Below, piece by piece: positions 45,812-57,503 of a stretch of DNA of 64,000 bases (positions within the stretch are counted from its first letter, which is position 1; each line of letters begins with the position of its first letter). This DNA is from Triticum aestivum (Eukaryota; Streptophyta; Magnoliopsida; Poales; Poaceae): positions 353,077,114 to 353,141,113 of the forward strand of contig NC_057808.1 of the NCBI RefSeq assembly GCF_018294505.1, given 5' to 3'. The notes under the pieces were generated by a model, which had not been told where the DNA came from, did no database searches, and was given only the letters and a program-made list of their open reading frames with translations. Both the position numbers and the translations under genes were made by a program.

Positions 45812-48800
45812 TCACTCGACAGGGGGAGGACTCGTTGGCTCGACGAAACTATCCAAGTCGATGCTGTCTGCAATGTGAGTGGCTGCGTCGATTATGGTCT
45901 TCATGAAAGATTGAAATTGAAGCTTCTTGGTGTTAGCCACCTGAAGAGCCTTCAGCTTCTCTTCCTTGATGTCCTTGCAATGAACACGGATGAGTGATAA
46001 AGCCACATCAGCACCGCAGCGGGCAAATGACTTCTTCGACGCCTGCACTCGGTCAGGGATGCCGTTGAGTTGAGTCATCAGTGACTAGAGGTCGTTCAGA
46101 AGCACATCCTCTGGCCATAACTCCTTGTCCATCCGGGACAGCACGACCTTCAGTCGGGCAATGTAGTCCAAGACACTGGCAAGGCGAGATTCCAGTCGCA
46201 GCATGTTCATGGCAGCTTCATCCTTGACAGGGGAGTTGATGGGGTCCAGTCCTGTCTCAATCCGCCCAGTTTCCTCCTCAAATTTTTGACAGAATTCTGC
46301 ACAAGCAAAAGGTAATGAATTGGCAGCAACATGGTGAATAAGTTTTTTCGCAATCAGTCGGATAAGGGAAAGTACCTTCAAGCATGAGGAACATCTTCTT
46401 GGCAAGACCACCCAAATAAGTTTCCAGTTCGTCCCTCTTCCGAGTGAGAATATCCACTTTGTTAGCCAAGGCCACCTTCTCCTCCTTCAGCTACACGACT
46501 TGTTGCTTCGCCTCATCAACAGCAGTTTTCAGCTTGGCGTTCTCCTCTTCTCACTTTCCGACAGAAGCCAGCTTCTTGTCGGCAAGTTCAGTCTTTTCAC
46601 GCGCCGTCTTCTGCGCACTACAAGATCGAGATCCTTCCACTCCAGGGCCTGCTTCATTTTATCTAAAGAAATAACATTCTTCGAACGAGCTTAGAGTTGA
46701 CGGTTTTCATTATGCACATCGGTTCGAGTGGAATCACTCGGTTCAAAAGATGAAAAAGAAAAGATGACAAGGCGAGCAGTCGACAAATTGTCACCTCCCA
46801 TGACAGCTACTTCATCTTGAGCTTTCTTCAGGTTCTCCTCAGCTAACTCCAGGTCGAGATTGAGTTGGATCTGCTTCTTCTCCAAATCAGCAAACTTGGT
46901 CCCAAGCTCACAAGATTTCTGCAATCAGCAAGAAGACACGTCAATCAACAGAAACAAAGATCAATTACTTCCGAGTGATAAAGTGCAAGTTCAAATTGCC
47001 AAAAGGTTCTAAGACTATTGACGAATCAAACATTCAACAACAGTCTCGGGGACTACACCCAGTGGGTGCAGTTAGCGTGCCCCCACTGGTTCGATTTCCC
47101 ACTTGCCATGGTCCGCCCCGCCCGAGTGGAAGGAGTAAAAGATCAGTAACCTCCAAGTGAAGAAACGCAAGATCAGATTACTACAACAAAAAGAGTTCTA
47201 AGACTACTGCCGAATTAAACATTCAACAGCAGTCTCGGGGACTACACCCAGTGGGTGCACTCAGCGTGCCCCCACTGGTTCGATTTCCCACTCGACATGG
47301 TCCGCCTAGCGCGAGTGGAAGGAGTAAAAAAAATCTGTTCTCAGACCACCGCCGACTGCACGCAGTCGACCCCGGTCTCGGGGACTACACCCAGTGGGTG
47401 CACTCAGCGTGCCCCCACTGGGCGAAGAACTCACTCGACACGACCTTTCTAATTCGAGTTAAAGAGCTATACAAAGCTACACGAAACACCCAGTGGGTGT
47501 ACAGATGCAAGAAATAGATTGACAACTTACGAATAACAAAGCAGCAGTTTACAGGTAGCATATCCTAATAGAGCAAAGGTCAAGATGGAAACCAATCAGA
47601 AATCAACTTACAATCCCACTTACTCGGACATTGGTTTGGAGGGCAGAGCTGGCGTCATAGGCGGCCTTGCTGGTGTCATATACCACTTTCAGTCGGTCCA
47701 TCACTAGACCTTCCTGAATCATGGCCTTATTGGCAGCTCCTACTTGGTCCTCCGGGACATGATGAGTAACAAATAAAGGAGATGATGGAATTGACGACGT
47801 GGCTGGTGGAGCTGAAGCTTGAAGTTGCATAATCGAAGCAGGAGCCTGAGCAGTCGACGCTGAGGGTTGGTCAGTCCACAGAGGGTCAGCAAAAGAGACC
47901 GAAGTCCATACTGGATCATCAAGTTGTTGGACCACGGGTTCTAATGCTAAGCGAGGCGTTCTAGCGCTAGGCGCCCTCTTGCTCAAAGTTCTGCCTCTCC
48001 TCCTGGTATTCCTTGGGGGCACGTCCTCATCATCATCATCATCAGGAAGCTGGATAACATTTGTCGGTGCTACAAACACTCGACAGTAAAAATTCAGTCA
48101 ACCAGAGAAGCAATTGACAGAGCATGAATGCGGCTACGGAATCATACCTACCCGAGAGGTGGCCGCATCCGTAGTTTCCGCATCACCACGCTCCTCGTCG
48201 ACGTCCATGAATGTTGCAGAAGTCGCAGCGCTGAAAACTCCAGAGTTCACTCAGTCAAGCAAACGAACAAGTCGACAATAACACAGAAGACAAAGAAAAG
48301 AAACAAAACACTTACGCAGAAGCAACAGGGACAACCACCTTGATCTTGGGCAGGGCCTTCCGGGGCTTCGGTGGTACAACCTTGGGCTGCTTCGCGGCCT
48401 TCTCCGATGGCTCTGGAGTCGAGGTCCGAGTGCGCTTCAGAACTTTCGCACTCGGCGGAACTGCTTTGCCACGCCCACCCGTGGGATCCTGTGACTTCTT
48501 AGAGCGTCGTTCAGAATGGGGCGGCGAGTCGACCTCCTCGCTGCTACCAGAGTCCTCGCTGTTCTCCTCACTGTCCTCTTCATTGTCATCCGCATACTGA
48601 TAATCACTGCTTTCGCCATCAATCTCAACTCCTTCCTGGTACTATTCTCGGCTCGGCATCGAGTACATCTTGGTGAAAACCTGCAAAGAGACAAGTTACA
48701 AGTATCAGTCGGGTTCAAGAACAATCGCAGATTGAAAGGAAAAAACACTCGGCAAATGGAGCCTGACCTCCTCTAGTTCATTGTTGGCGTCGAATGGAAG

Positions 48801-49687
48801 AATCCTCCTGGACCCCCTGGGGTTATCCTTGTTGTCAGTAATGCTCCTGAGCCACTGAGCCAGCGTATCCTCGTCAACCTCCTCCGGGTGGGTTCGAGCG
48901 GTGTCTTCAGGACCCGAGTACATCCACATAGGGTGGTCTCGGGCCTGCAAGGGCTGGATGCATCGACTAAGGAATACTTCCAACAGATCCATACCTGTCA
49001 CTCCACCCTGAACCAATGCAACGAATGCGTCGACCAACATACGCACCTCCCCCTTCTCTTCTGGCGCTACAACTAGTGAGCAAGGGGTGTAGAGTCTCTC
49101 CAGAGAGAAAGGTGGAAGGCCAGTCGACTTACCGGGAGTCGGAATGTCCTTGGAGTAGAACCAAGTCGACTGCCATCCCCTAACTGACTTGGGAAAAGTC
49201 ATAGGGGGGAAAGTGCTTCTACCCCTCATCTGGATCCCGAAACTCCCGCACATCTGGATCACGTGCGTCTTTTCGTCGTCTGGGTTGGCTTTCTTTACCG
49301 ACTGGGATCGGCAAGTGAAAATGTGTTTGAACAAACCCCTGTGCGGCTGGCAACCAAGGAGTTTTCACACATGGAAACAAATGGAGCAAGGTACGAGATT
49401 TTGTTGGGGGGAAGTGGTGGATCTGAGCACCGAAAAAATTCAGAAAACCTCAGAAAAATGGATGCGGAGGCAGAGAGAAACCAAGATTGACATGAGTGGT
49501 GAGGAGGACGCACTCCCCCTCACGCGGCTGGGGCTCGGATTCATTCCCGAGTAGCCTCCAGGACCCGTGAGCAATCAGGCCGTCATGGGCCAGATTCTCC
49601 AAGTCCTCCTTCACGATGATAGAGCGGATCCAGTCCCCCTGGATCCAACCAGGCGGCAGACCGCCCCGCGACAACGACCCCCTCGCC
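45812..49687 (-). pseudogene. Antisense spliced transposon gene of element B (PF04195-like), 5' end deleted
   Basis: Reading left from 49687: RGGLPPGWIQGDWIRSIIVK, EDLENLAHDGLIAHGSWRLL, then a damaged stretch (FVSMCENSLVA in another frame), then VIQMCGSFGIQMRGRSTFPP and RGWQSTWFYSKDIPTPGKST. The next exon begins after TTTGCAG near 48681 (VFTKMYSMPSRE) and is acidic, then Lys/Pro-rich, ending at a GTAAGT donor near 48313. Further exons: 48079-about 47612 (PPRNTRRRGRTLSKRAPSAR), 46924-46795 (ADLEKKQIQLNLDLELAEEN), about 46411-46085, and a last one to the stop at 45812. Its exon order matches the gene in I. The N-terminus and promoter are missing. Confidence 0.7.
47043..47425. repeat. Three copies of the shared intronic motif in B
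   Basis: GTCTCGGGGACTAC followed by ACCCAGTGGGTGCA and GCGTGCCCCCACTGG starts at 47043, 47232 and 47375 (spacing 189 and 143 bp), each with similar flanks (CGATTTCCCACT, GAGTGGAAGGAGTAAAA). A partial fourth copy ACACCCAGTGGGTGTAC lies near 47488. All fall in the intron between the exons ending near 47612 and starting at 46924. Confidence 0.85.
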
Positions 49688-49708
49688 GTCAGACTCACTC
49701 CCACGAAA
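49688..49708 (+). repeat. 21-bp remnant of the 3' LTR of B
   Basis: GTCAGACTCACTCCCACGAAA matches the last 21 bp of the 5' LTR (30260-30280) with one change. It is directly followed by the target duplication ATAAT. The other ~576 bp of the LTR and the start of the antisense gene are gone. Confidence 0.85.
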
Positions 49709-50224
49709 ATAATATCCTCTAGTTTGCCAATTCTAGTAGAATCTTGATCTATCTTTTCGTTAACTATGGGTTCCTTTTCCCTAAGATTCTTTAAAGTAAC
49801 TCCTACTTTAGATCCATATTGAGTAATCTGATTATGAATCTTTTTATCCAAATTTTCAATCAACTCAATGGTAGCAACCTTATTTTCAATAATATCAAGC
49901 CTTTGCATTACATGCTCCAAGGTTAAAACAGTTCCATTGACCAAAACAGGTAATGGGCCTAACAATTCTATCATGGCATTATAAGAATCACAAGTATGGC
50001 TACCAAGAAATTCCCTCCAGTAATGGTATCTAGAACATATCTATTCCAAGGAGTAAGGCCCACATAAAATTGCGAAGAAGAACAGCAGTAGGTTGCTTTT
50101 GAGTAGATATATTTTGAGCATTACAAATTCTATACCAAGCATCTTTTAAGTTTTCTCCCTCCCTTTGTTTAAAATTGAGAACTTTGTTATCAGGAGTGCT
50201 AACAATGATGGGAAGAGTGGCCAT
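49709..50224 (-). pseudogene. 5' part of the gag-like gene of element A
   Basis: ATG 50224 begins MATLPIIVSTPDNKVLNFKQ, then REGENLKDAWYRICNAQNIS, a gag-type helical segment. A frameshift at RNF (near 50060) is followed by LVNGTVLTLEHVMQRLDIIE and helical sequence to KLEDII, where B interrupts. It resembles the N-terminal capsid of Athila elements and lacks a zinc knuckle. Confidence 0.75.
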
Positions 50225-50413
50225 AGGAGCGAGACAAGCACACAAAAGGCAAACGAAGAAGACAAACGGAAGAGGGGCGAAAAAAAGGCAAATCTTTTCA
50301 AAAATCGTTTTAGAAGTGGGGGTGTGGAAAACGAGAGGCGAATGGCAAATAATGTAATGCGAGATATGAGAGTTTATGATGGTTACTTGGTATGTCTTGA
50401 CTTGATGTAGATC

Positions 50414-50431
50414 TGCCCGGCAACGGCACCA
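50414..50431 (-). other. Primer-binding site of element A
   Basis: On minus TGGTGCCGTTGCCGGGCA, two changes from the Asp-tRNA complement TGGCGCCGTTGCCGGGGA usual in Athila elements. It lies 11 bp after the LTR end. Confidence 0.8.
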
Positions 50432-50442
50432 GAAATTCTTCC

Positions 50443-52035
50443 TGCTACTTCTTGAGCTTGCGTTGGTTTTTCCCTTGAATAGGAAAGGCTGATGCAGCAA
50501 AGTAGAGTAAGTATTTCCCTCAGCTTTTGAGAACCAAGGTATCAATCCAGTAGGAGACAATGCTCAAGTCACCGAATACTGCACAAACAAACACCAACTT
50601 GCACCCAACGCGACAAAGGGGTTGTCAATCCCTTCACGGTTATTTGCAAAGTGAGAACTCATAGAGATGGATAAACGGTAAAGTAATATTTTTGGTATTT
50701 TTGGTTTATGGAACAGAAAGTAAAAGATTGCAAAGGAAGTAAATTGGAAACTAAAATTGTAGATCATAAACTTATATGATGGAAAAGAGACCCCGGGGGG
50801 CATAGGTTTCACTAGAGGCTTCTCTCAAGATAGAAAATATTACGGTGAGTGAACAAATTACTGCCGAGCAATTGATAGAAAAGCGCAAAGTTATGACGAT
50901 ATCTAAGGCAATGATCATGAATATAGGCATCACATCTGTATCAAGTAGACCGAGTCTTGTCTGCATCTACTACTATTACTCCACACATCGACCGACTCCT
51001 GCCTGCATCTAGAGTATTAAGTTCATAGAACAGAGTAACACATTAAGCAAGATGACATGATGTAGCGAGATGAACTCAAGCAATATGATGAAAACCCCAT
51101 CTTGTTATACTCGATGGCGACAATACAGTACATATTGGTTCCCCTTCTGTCACTAGGATCGAGCACCGCAAGATTGAACCTAAAGCTAAGCACTTCTCCC
51201 ATTGCAAGAAAAACCAATCTAGTTGGCCAAACCAAATCGATAGTTCAAAGAGACTTGCAAAGATATCAAATCATGCATATAAGAACTCAGAGAAGATTCA
51301 AATAATATTCATAGATAAGCTGATCATAAATCAACAATTCATCGGATCTCGGCAAACACACCACAAAAAGGTATTACATCAAATAGATCTCCAAAAACAT
51401 CAAGGAGAACATGGTATTGAGAATCAAAGAGAGAGAAGAAGCCATCTAGCTACTAGCTATGGACCCGTAGGTCTGTGGTGCACTACTCACGCTTCATCGG
51501 AGAGGCAATGGTGTTGACATAGAAGCCATCCGTGATCGAATCCCCCTCTGGCAGGACGCCGGAAAAGGCCCCTAGATGGGATCTCACGGGTACAGAAGGT
51601 TGCGGCGGTGGAAAAGTGTTTTCGTGCCTCTCCTGGTAGGTTTTGCGATATTTGAGAATATATAGGCAGAAGAAATAGGTTGGTGGAGTCACGAGGGGCC
51701 CACAAGGGTGGGGGCCGTGCCCTACCCCCCTGGGCATGCCTCCCGACCTTGTGGCCACCTCGTGGCTTCCCTGGCATGTACTCCAAGTCCTCTGAATGTC
51801 TTCTGGTCCAAGAAAAATCATCGCGAAAGTTTCATTCTGTTTGGACTCCGTTTGATATCCCTTTTCTGCGAAACTCTAAAACAAGGAAAAAACAGGAACT
51901 GGTACTGGGCTCTAAGTTAATACATTAGTCCCAAAAATAATATAAAATAGGATATTAATGCATATAAAACATCCAAAACAGATAATATAATAGCATGGAA
52001 CAATAAAAAATTATAGATACGTTGGACACGTATCA
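50443..52035 (-). repeat. 5' LTR of element A (1593 bp)
   Basis: On minus it starts TGATACGTGTCCAACG at 52035 and ends near AAGTAGCA at 50443. It is homologous along its length to the LTR of L (60585-62130) in the opposite orientation. A TATATA box is at about 51658-51664 on minus. The frames at 51483-51821 and similar lie in the transcribed leader and are not called. Confidence 0.85.
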
Positions 52036-52378
52036 GACTAGGCTGAGCACAACCCACCAGAGCACGCCTGGGGGGCCAAGCGCACCCTGGTGTCTTGTGC
52101 TCACCAGGTGGGCCCCCTCTGGTATTTATTTGCTCGAGTATTTCTTATTTATTCCATAAAAATTCCTTGTGAAGTTTCAGCTCATTTGTAGTTGTGCAGA
52201 ATAGGTAGCCTGACGTAGCTTTTTCAGGTCCAGATTTCCAGCTGTCGGAATTCTCCCTCTTTGTGTGTACCTTGCATATTATGAGAGAAAAGGCATTAGA
52301 ATTACTCCAAAAAGCATTATTATGCACAAAAACATTATAAATAACAGTAGGTAAACATGATGCAAAATGGACGTATCA
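52036..52378 (-). repeat. 3' LTR of K, first 343 bp
   Basis: On minus it starts TGATACGTCCATTTTGCATC at 52378 and continues until cut by A at 52035. The rest must lie beyond A and its nested load, left of the window. Confidence 0.8.
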
Positions 52379-53933
52379 ACTCCCCCAAGCTTAGACCTCG
52401 CTTGTCCTCGAGCGAAAACCGAAATCGAAAAACATGTCCACATGCTTAGAGAGAGAGAGAGAGAGAGAGAGGTGTCGATAAAAAATTACGGACATAGAAG
52501 CATCATGTATATTATTATAACAACAACAAACTTTAACATAAAACTTTTATCATAGACTTCTCATGAATAAGTAACAATTCATCACAACATCAAAGTATAA
52601 AGCATAAACTCTATTGGAAACCAACAAACTATGTTCTCAGTCAACTTTTCAACTACAATTCATCATCTTTTCAGGAAGGGTCACGTATCAGAGCCTTTAG
52701 GCAAGTCCACATACTCAACCATCATATAGTCTTCTATGATTGCTAACACTCACCGCATACGCATGAGCAAAACATTTCAATCAGACACATAGAAAGGTAG
52801 GGGCTTATAATTTCGCCTCCCAACATATTCACCTCAAGGGTGAGTGTCAACAATAATAACTCATGCTACCCATATCCAACTGGATATACATGCCTAGATC
52901 TTTCCTCACCACATGATGCTTTCCAAAAGAGAAAAATAAAAAGGAATAGAGAGAAAAACTTTGACTCTTGCATGAAAGTAAATACATAAAAGTAGAAGAT
53001 AGGCCCTTCGCAGAGGGAAGCGAGGTTGCCATGCGCTTTTTGTTTGTATGCTCAATCCCTTAGTGCAAAAGAACATCACGTTATATTGCCCATTATGATA
53101 GCACCCTTTATTATGAAGTCTATCACTTTTATTCTTTGCCATCACAAGTTCATACAACGCTCAATTTTATCTTACACTAAAAGATCTAACACTTTTAGAA
53201 GCAATTTTTATTGCCTTATTGCACCGATGGCAACTTACTTGAAGGATCTTACTCAATCCTTAGGTAGGTATGGTGGACTCTCAAAACAAGATTTGGGTTA
53301 AAGGGTTTTTGGATGCACAAGTTGTTTCTCTACTTGGTGCGGAATTTTTGGCTAGCAAAGATGGGGGGCAAGCACCACATGTTGAAGGATCTATCACAAT
53401 ATAACTTCTATGTGAATATGAACAAACATAAATCATTACGTTGTCTTCCTTGTCAACGTTCGGCATCTAATATTTTGATGGGGGCTCACAATCACAAAAG
53501 ATTTCCAAGATAGTGTATTTGCATTTGAATCTTCTCTTCCCTTATTAATTCTTTGATGAGTTGCATCATTAACCAATGCTATGTTTGTCAATCTCTAATA
53601 AATTTTTCTACTTATACTTTTCTTTATGTGGTGTCATCACCTACCATAAGATTAGCATATGAACTTTTTCATTTATTTCCTTTCTTTTTCTTGAAGCATG
53701 AGAGTAAAGAAAGCAAAAATTTGAACTAAACTTTATTATATATCTTGCACATGATTACAAGGATAGATCACTAAGCAAACTCTCGAAAAGAAAGGATCGA
53801 GCTAAACTTTTATTCATCTAAAGCAAAATATCGAACTAAAATAAGTAAAAGCAAAAGATAGTGGGGATGATACGATACCGGGGCACCTCCCCCAAGCTTG
53901 GGGGATGCCAAGGGGAGTGCCCATACTCGATAC
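52379..53933 (-). other. K polypurine tract and 3' untranslated region
   Basis: The purine tract AAGCTTGGGGGAGT (minus, 52379-52392) directly precedes the LTR. Upstream is 1.5 kb without a credible gene, including an (AG)12 microsatellite at 52448-52471. A second CCCAAGCTTGGGGG lies near 53891. Confidence 0.75.
52448..52471. repeat. (AG)12 microsatellite
   Basis: An uninterrupted AG run of 24 bp within the 3' untranslated region of K. It is likely to vary in length between individuals. Confidence 0.9.
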
Positions 53934-54452
53934 TCAATTTTCTTTTGATGATGAAGAAGGTGGTGGTGATGAAGAAGAGATCTTGTCCTTGGGTTTCCAT
54001 GGCAGAGGTCCACCATCGTAAGAGGAAGAATGAGTCTCACGGGTCCTGCAACTAGCAGCCAAACTCATACCTTTAAACCTCACCTCATATTCAAAGACTT
54101 GGTTCTGAAGATCATAGATCTAGCTTTGGAGGAAGTTGATTTGCTCATTGAGGGTGAAGATGATGTCCTTCATGGGCTTGCCATCCACCTTGAGATCACG
54201 GCTAAGGTCCGTGATCATGAGGTGATTGGCATTGAGTCCATGTTCCACCATCCCCTTGCACCAGAAGACCTCCTGCTCCATAGCTTCAAGCCTGGCATCC
54301 ATGGTTCCCGTGCCCTTGGGACTTTGCACATCGCGGATGTGTAGCACCCCCTCATGCATCTGGATTGCTTGAGGGTGCTGCACCACCTCCCACAAATATG
54401 GGTTGATGACGTTCTTGAAGAACTTGTCCTTGGAGGAGCTTGAAACGGCCAT
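53934..54452 (-). pseudogene. K 3' ORF of unknown function
   Basis: ATG 54452 starts MAVSSSSKDKFFKNVINPYL, then WEVVQHPQAIQMHEGVLHIR. A helical segment with hydrophobic heptads (MDARLEAMEQEVFWCKGMVE; IIFTLNEQINFLQS) follows, a TAG at 54120-54122 interrupts, and the frame continues IYDLQNQVFEYEVRF to a Ser/Pro-rich end at 53934. It lies where Athila elements may carry an env-like gene, but I see no signal peptide or membrane segment. A coiled-coil protein of unknown role is the fairest description. Confidence 0.6.
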
Positions 54453-54928
54453 GGTAGATGGGATCTGACAGAATACAGCAAGTAAAAGAAAACATGAGAT
54501 TTCTTTGCGATACGGTGGTCAATAGGTTCGGGGGGTATACAAAGATTTTTTTTTATCTTGGGAAACAAGCAAACGAAAAAAAACGGAGTCCGGAAGGTGT
54601 CCCAAGTGGGCACAACCCACCTGGGCGCGCCCTGGTGTCTTGTGCCCACCAGGGTACGCTTCCTGGAAGTTTCTTATTTTCCTAATTTTCTAAATATTCC
54701 AAAACTGACAGAAAATATTTTTGCGGATTTTTCGAAGTCCGTTTACTTACCGTATCACGTACCTCCTTATTTTCACGATTCTGGAGTGTTCCGGAAGGAC
54801 TCTTTTATGTGCTCTTCCGGTGTCAAAGTTTGGACAATATTGCTTTCAATATTAATGGGCGTACCTGAGATATAATGTTTTATTCATTGCCCATTCACAA
54901 CCTTCGGTTTAGTGCCTTCGGCATTTTT
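54453..54928 (-). other. K spacer between integrase and 3' ORF
   Basis: About 480 bp with no coding signal on minus. It probably acts as leader for the downstream ORF; no splice signal was convincingly recognised. Confidence 0.5.
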
Positions 54929-56113
54929 TTATAGCTCCAGACCGATAAACCCCCTCGATGACATAGGGGCCTTCCCATTTGGAGAGGAGTTTTCCTGCAA
55001 AGAACCTGAAACGAGAGTTGTACAAAAGAGCATATTCTCCGACTTGAACTCACGCTTTTGGATTCTTTTATCATGCCATCTTTTAACTTTTTCTTTAAAT
55101 AATTTGGCATTTTCATAAGCTTGGGTTCTCCATTCATCTAATGAGCTAATATCAAATAACCTCTGTTCACTGGCAAGTTTGAAATCATAGTTGAGTTCTT
55201 TGACTGCCCAATATGCTTTATGTTCTAACTCAAGAGGCAAATGACAAGCTTTTCCATAAACCATTTTATAAGGAGACATACCCATAGGATTTTTATATAT
55301 TGTTCTATAAGCCCAAAGTGCATCATCTAATTTCTTAGACCAATTCTTCCTGGACCTATTGACAGTCTTTTGTAAAATTAATTTTATTTCTCTATTGCTA
55401 AGTTCAACCTGACCACTAGACTAAGGATGATAAGGTGATGCAATTCTATGGTTAACATCATACTTGGCAAGCATTTTGCGGAAAGCACCATGAATAAAGT
55501 GTGAACCACCATTAGTCATTAAATATCTAGGGACTCCAAACCTTGGGAAAATAACTTCCTTAAGCATTTTAATAGAGGTGTTGTGATCAGCACTACTGGT
55601 TGGAATAGCTTCTACCCATTTAGTAACACAATCAACAGCAACCAAAATATGTGTATACCCATTAGAGGAAGGAAAAGTCCCATGTAATCAAATCCCCAAA
55701 CATCAAATGGTTCAACAAAGTGAATAATTCATAGGCATTTATTTACGCTTACCGATATTACCTATTCTTTGGCATTCATCACAAGATAAGACGAACTTAC
55801 GGGCATCCTTGAAGAGAGTAGGCCAATAAAACCCAGATTGCAATACCTTATGAGCATTTCTGTCTCCTGCGTGATGCCCTCCATAAGCTTCGGAGTGACA
55901 TTTCCGTAGGATTTGTCCCTGTTCATGCTCAGGTACACAACGTCTAATAATACCATCTACTCCTTCTTTATAAAGATGTGGGTCATCCCAAAAGTAATGT
56001 CTTAAATCATAGAAGAATTTTTTTCTTTTGTTGGTATGTAAAGCTAGGTGGTAAATATTTAGCAACAATGTAATTAGCATAGTCATCATACCAAGGAGTG
56101 TTATGAGCAACAT
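54929..56113 (-). pseudogene. K integrase
   Basis: The N-terminal zinc finger is in frame 56113-55739 (SEAYGGHHAGDRNAHKVLQS ... CDECQRIGN). The core follows in broken frames: VAVDCVTKWVEAIPTSSADH, then FGVPRYLMTNGGSHFIHGAF, where the expected catalytic Asp (TDGGSHF) is Asn (codon 55511-55513). A TAG replaces Gln after IASPYHP. The C-terminal part 55285-54929 has [20 protein letters not shown] and ends [10 protein letters not shown]. Inactive. Confidence 0.88.
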
Positions 56114-56126
56114 TTATTGCAGCTAA

Positions 56127-57503
56127 CTACTCATCAGGAAAACTATCATCAACAGGTAGTGGGTCATCAAGCACATTTTCAAGCCTAGACAAATTATCAG
56201 CTACTTGGTTCTCGGCTCCTTTCCTATCAGTGATATGTAAATCAAATTCTTGTAGCAAGAGAACCCAGCGAATAAGTCTACGTTTAGCATCTTTCTTTTC
56301 CATAAGATATTTAATAGTAGCATGGTCGGTGTGAACAATTACTTTCGAATCAACAATATAAGATCTAAATTTATCACAAGCAAACATCACTGCTAGGGAT
56401 TCTTTTTCAGTAGTTGCATAGTTCCGTTGTGCACTGTCTAGAGTTTTACTGGCATAAAGAATAACATTCAGTTTCTTATCAACTCTTTGTCCTAGAACAG
56501 CACCAACAACATAATCACTAGCATCACACATAATTTCAAAAGGCAAGTTCCAATCAGGTGGTTGAACAATAGGTGCAGAAATTAAGGCTTTCTTGAGTGT
56601 TTTGAAGGCTTCAAAACAATCATCATCAAAAACAAAAGGAACATCCTTTTGCAAAAGATTTGTAAGAGGCCTAGAAATTATAGAAAAGTATTTGATAAAT
56701 CTCCTATAGAAACTAGCATGGCCTAAGAAACTACGAATACCTTTGATATCTTTAGGACATGGCATTTTCTCAATTGCATCAACCTTAGCTTTGTCCACTT
56801 CAATACCTCTTTCAGAAATTTTATGGCCCAAAACAATACCTTCATTAACCATAAAGTGGCACTTCTCCCAATTCAAGACAAGATTTGTTTGCTCGCATCT
56901 CTGCAAAACTTGATCAAGATTGCTTAAACAATCATCAAAAGACTTCCCATAAACAGAGAAGTCATCCATGAAAACCTCAACAATCTTTTCACAAAAGTCA
57001 GAGAATATAGCAGTCATACATCTTTGAAAGGTAGCAGGTGCATTGCATAAACCAAAAGGCATACGTCTATAAGCATAAGTTCCAAAGGGACATGTGAAAG
57101 TGGTCTTTTCTTGATCAGGTTGAGAAACAGGTATTTGTGAAAAACCGGAATATCCATCAAGGAAGGAAAAGTGTGTGTGCTTAGATAATCTTTCTAGCAT
57201 TTGATCAAAAAAAGGCAAAGGGTAATGATCTTTTCTAGTTGCTTTGTTTAATTTTCTAAAATCAATTACCATTCTATAGCCTATAACAATTCTTTGTGGA
57301 ATAAGATCATTCTTATCATTAGAAACAACAGTAATACCTCCTTTCTTAGGAACACAGTGAACAGGACTTACCCATCGACTATCAGCTATAGGATATATTA
57401 TACCTGCTTCCAGAAGTTTTAATATTTTCGTTTTTACCACTTCCTTCATTTTCGGATTTAACCGATGTTGGTGATCAACAACGGGTTTAGCATCAGGTTC
57501 CAT
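56127..57503 (-). pseudogene. K reverse transcriptase and RNase H (open 458-codon block)
   Basis: This is the best preserved enzyme block in the window. RT motifs: [80 protein letters not shown] and the active site [10 protein letters not shown]. RNase H follows: [40 protein letters not shown] and [12 protein letters not shown]. The frame ends at a TAG replacing Gln (DE|LAAIN). A frameshift just upstream (57510-57690) separates it from protease, so it is not a free-standing gene. Confidence 0.93.

Larger units (their letters stand above)
29684..49708 (+). mobile_element. Element B: Tat-lineage Gypsy with antisense gene, 3' LTR almost deleted
   Basis: Order on plus: 5' LTR (29684-30280), gag, protease, RT, RNase H, integrase (split by LINE C), a tandem-repeat spacer, the antisense PF04195-like gene (49687-45812) and 21 bp of the 3' LTR end. 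The target duplication ATAAT is perfect (29679-29683 and 49709-49713). Without the LINE it is about 12.5 kb. All genes are dead. Tat lineage is inferred from pol order, integrase type and antisense gene position. Confidence 0.88.
26759..52035 (-). mobile_element. Element A: pol-less Athila-type LTR retrotransposon, split by B
   Basis: Reading on minus from the right: 5' LTR 52035-50443, primer site 50431-50414, one gag-like gene (50224-49709 continued at 29678-29381) and a long 3' untranslated region to 26759, where E interrupts. Removing B with one copy of the target duplication ATAAT restores an uninterrupted frame through the junction (KLEDII, then TNLG). No pol is present. A inserted into the 3' LTR of K. 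Confidence 0.85.

Noticed and set aside
49450..49974. A 174-codon frame joining gag-like and PF04195-like sequence
   Set aside because: It crosses the B/A boundary at 49708/49709 and is a chance fusion of two elements.
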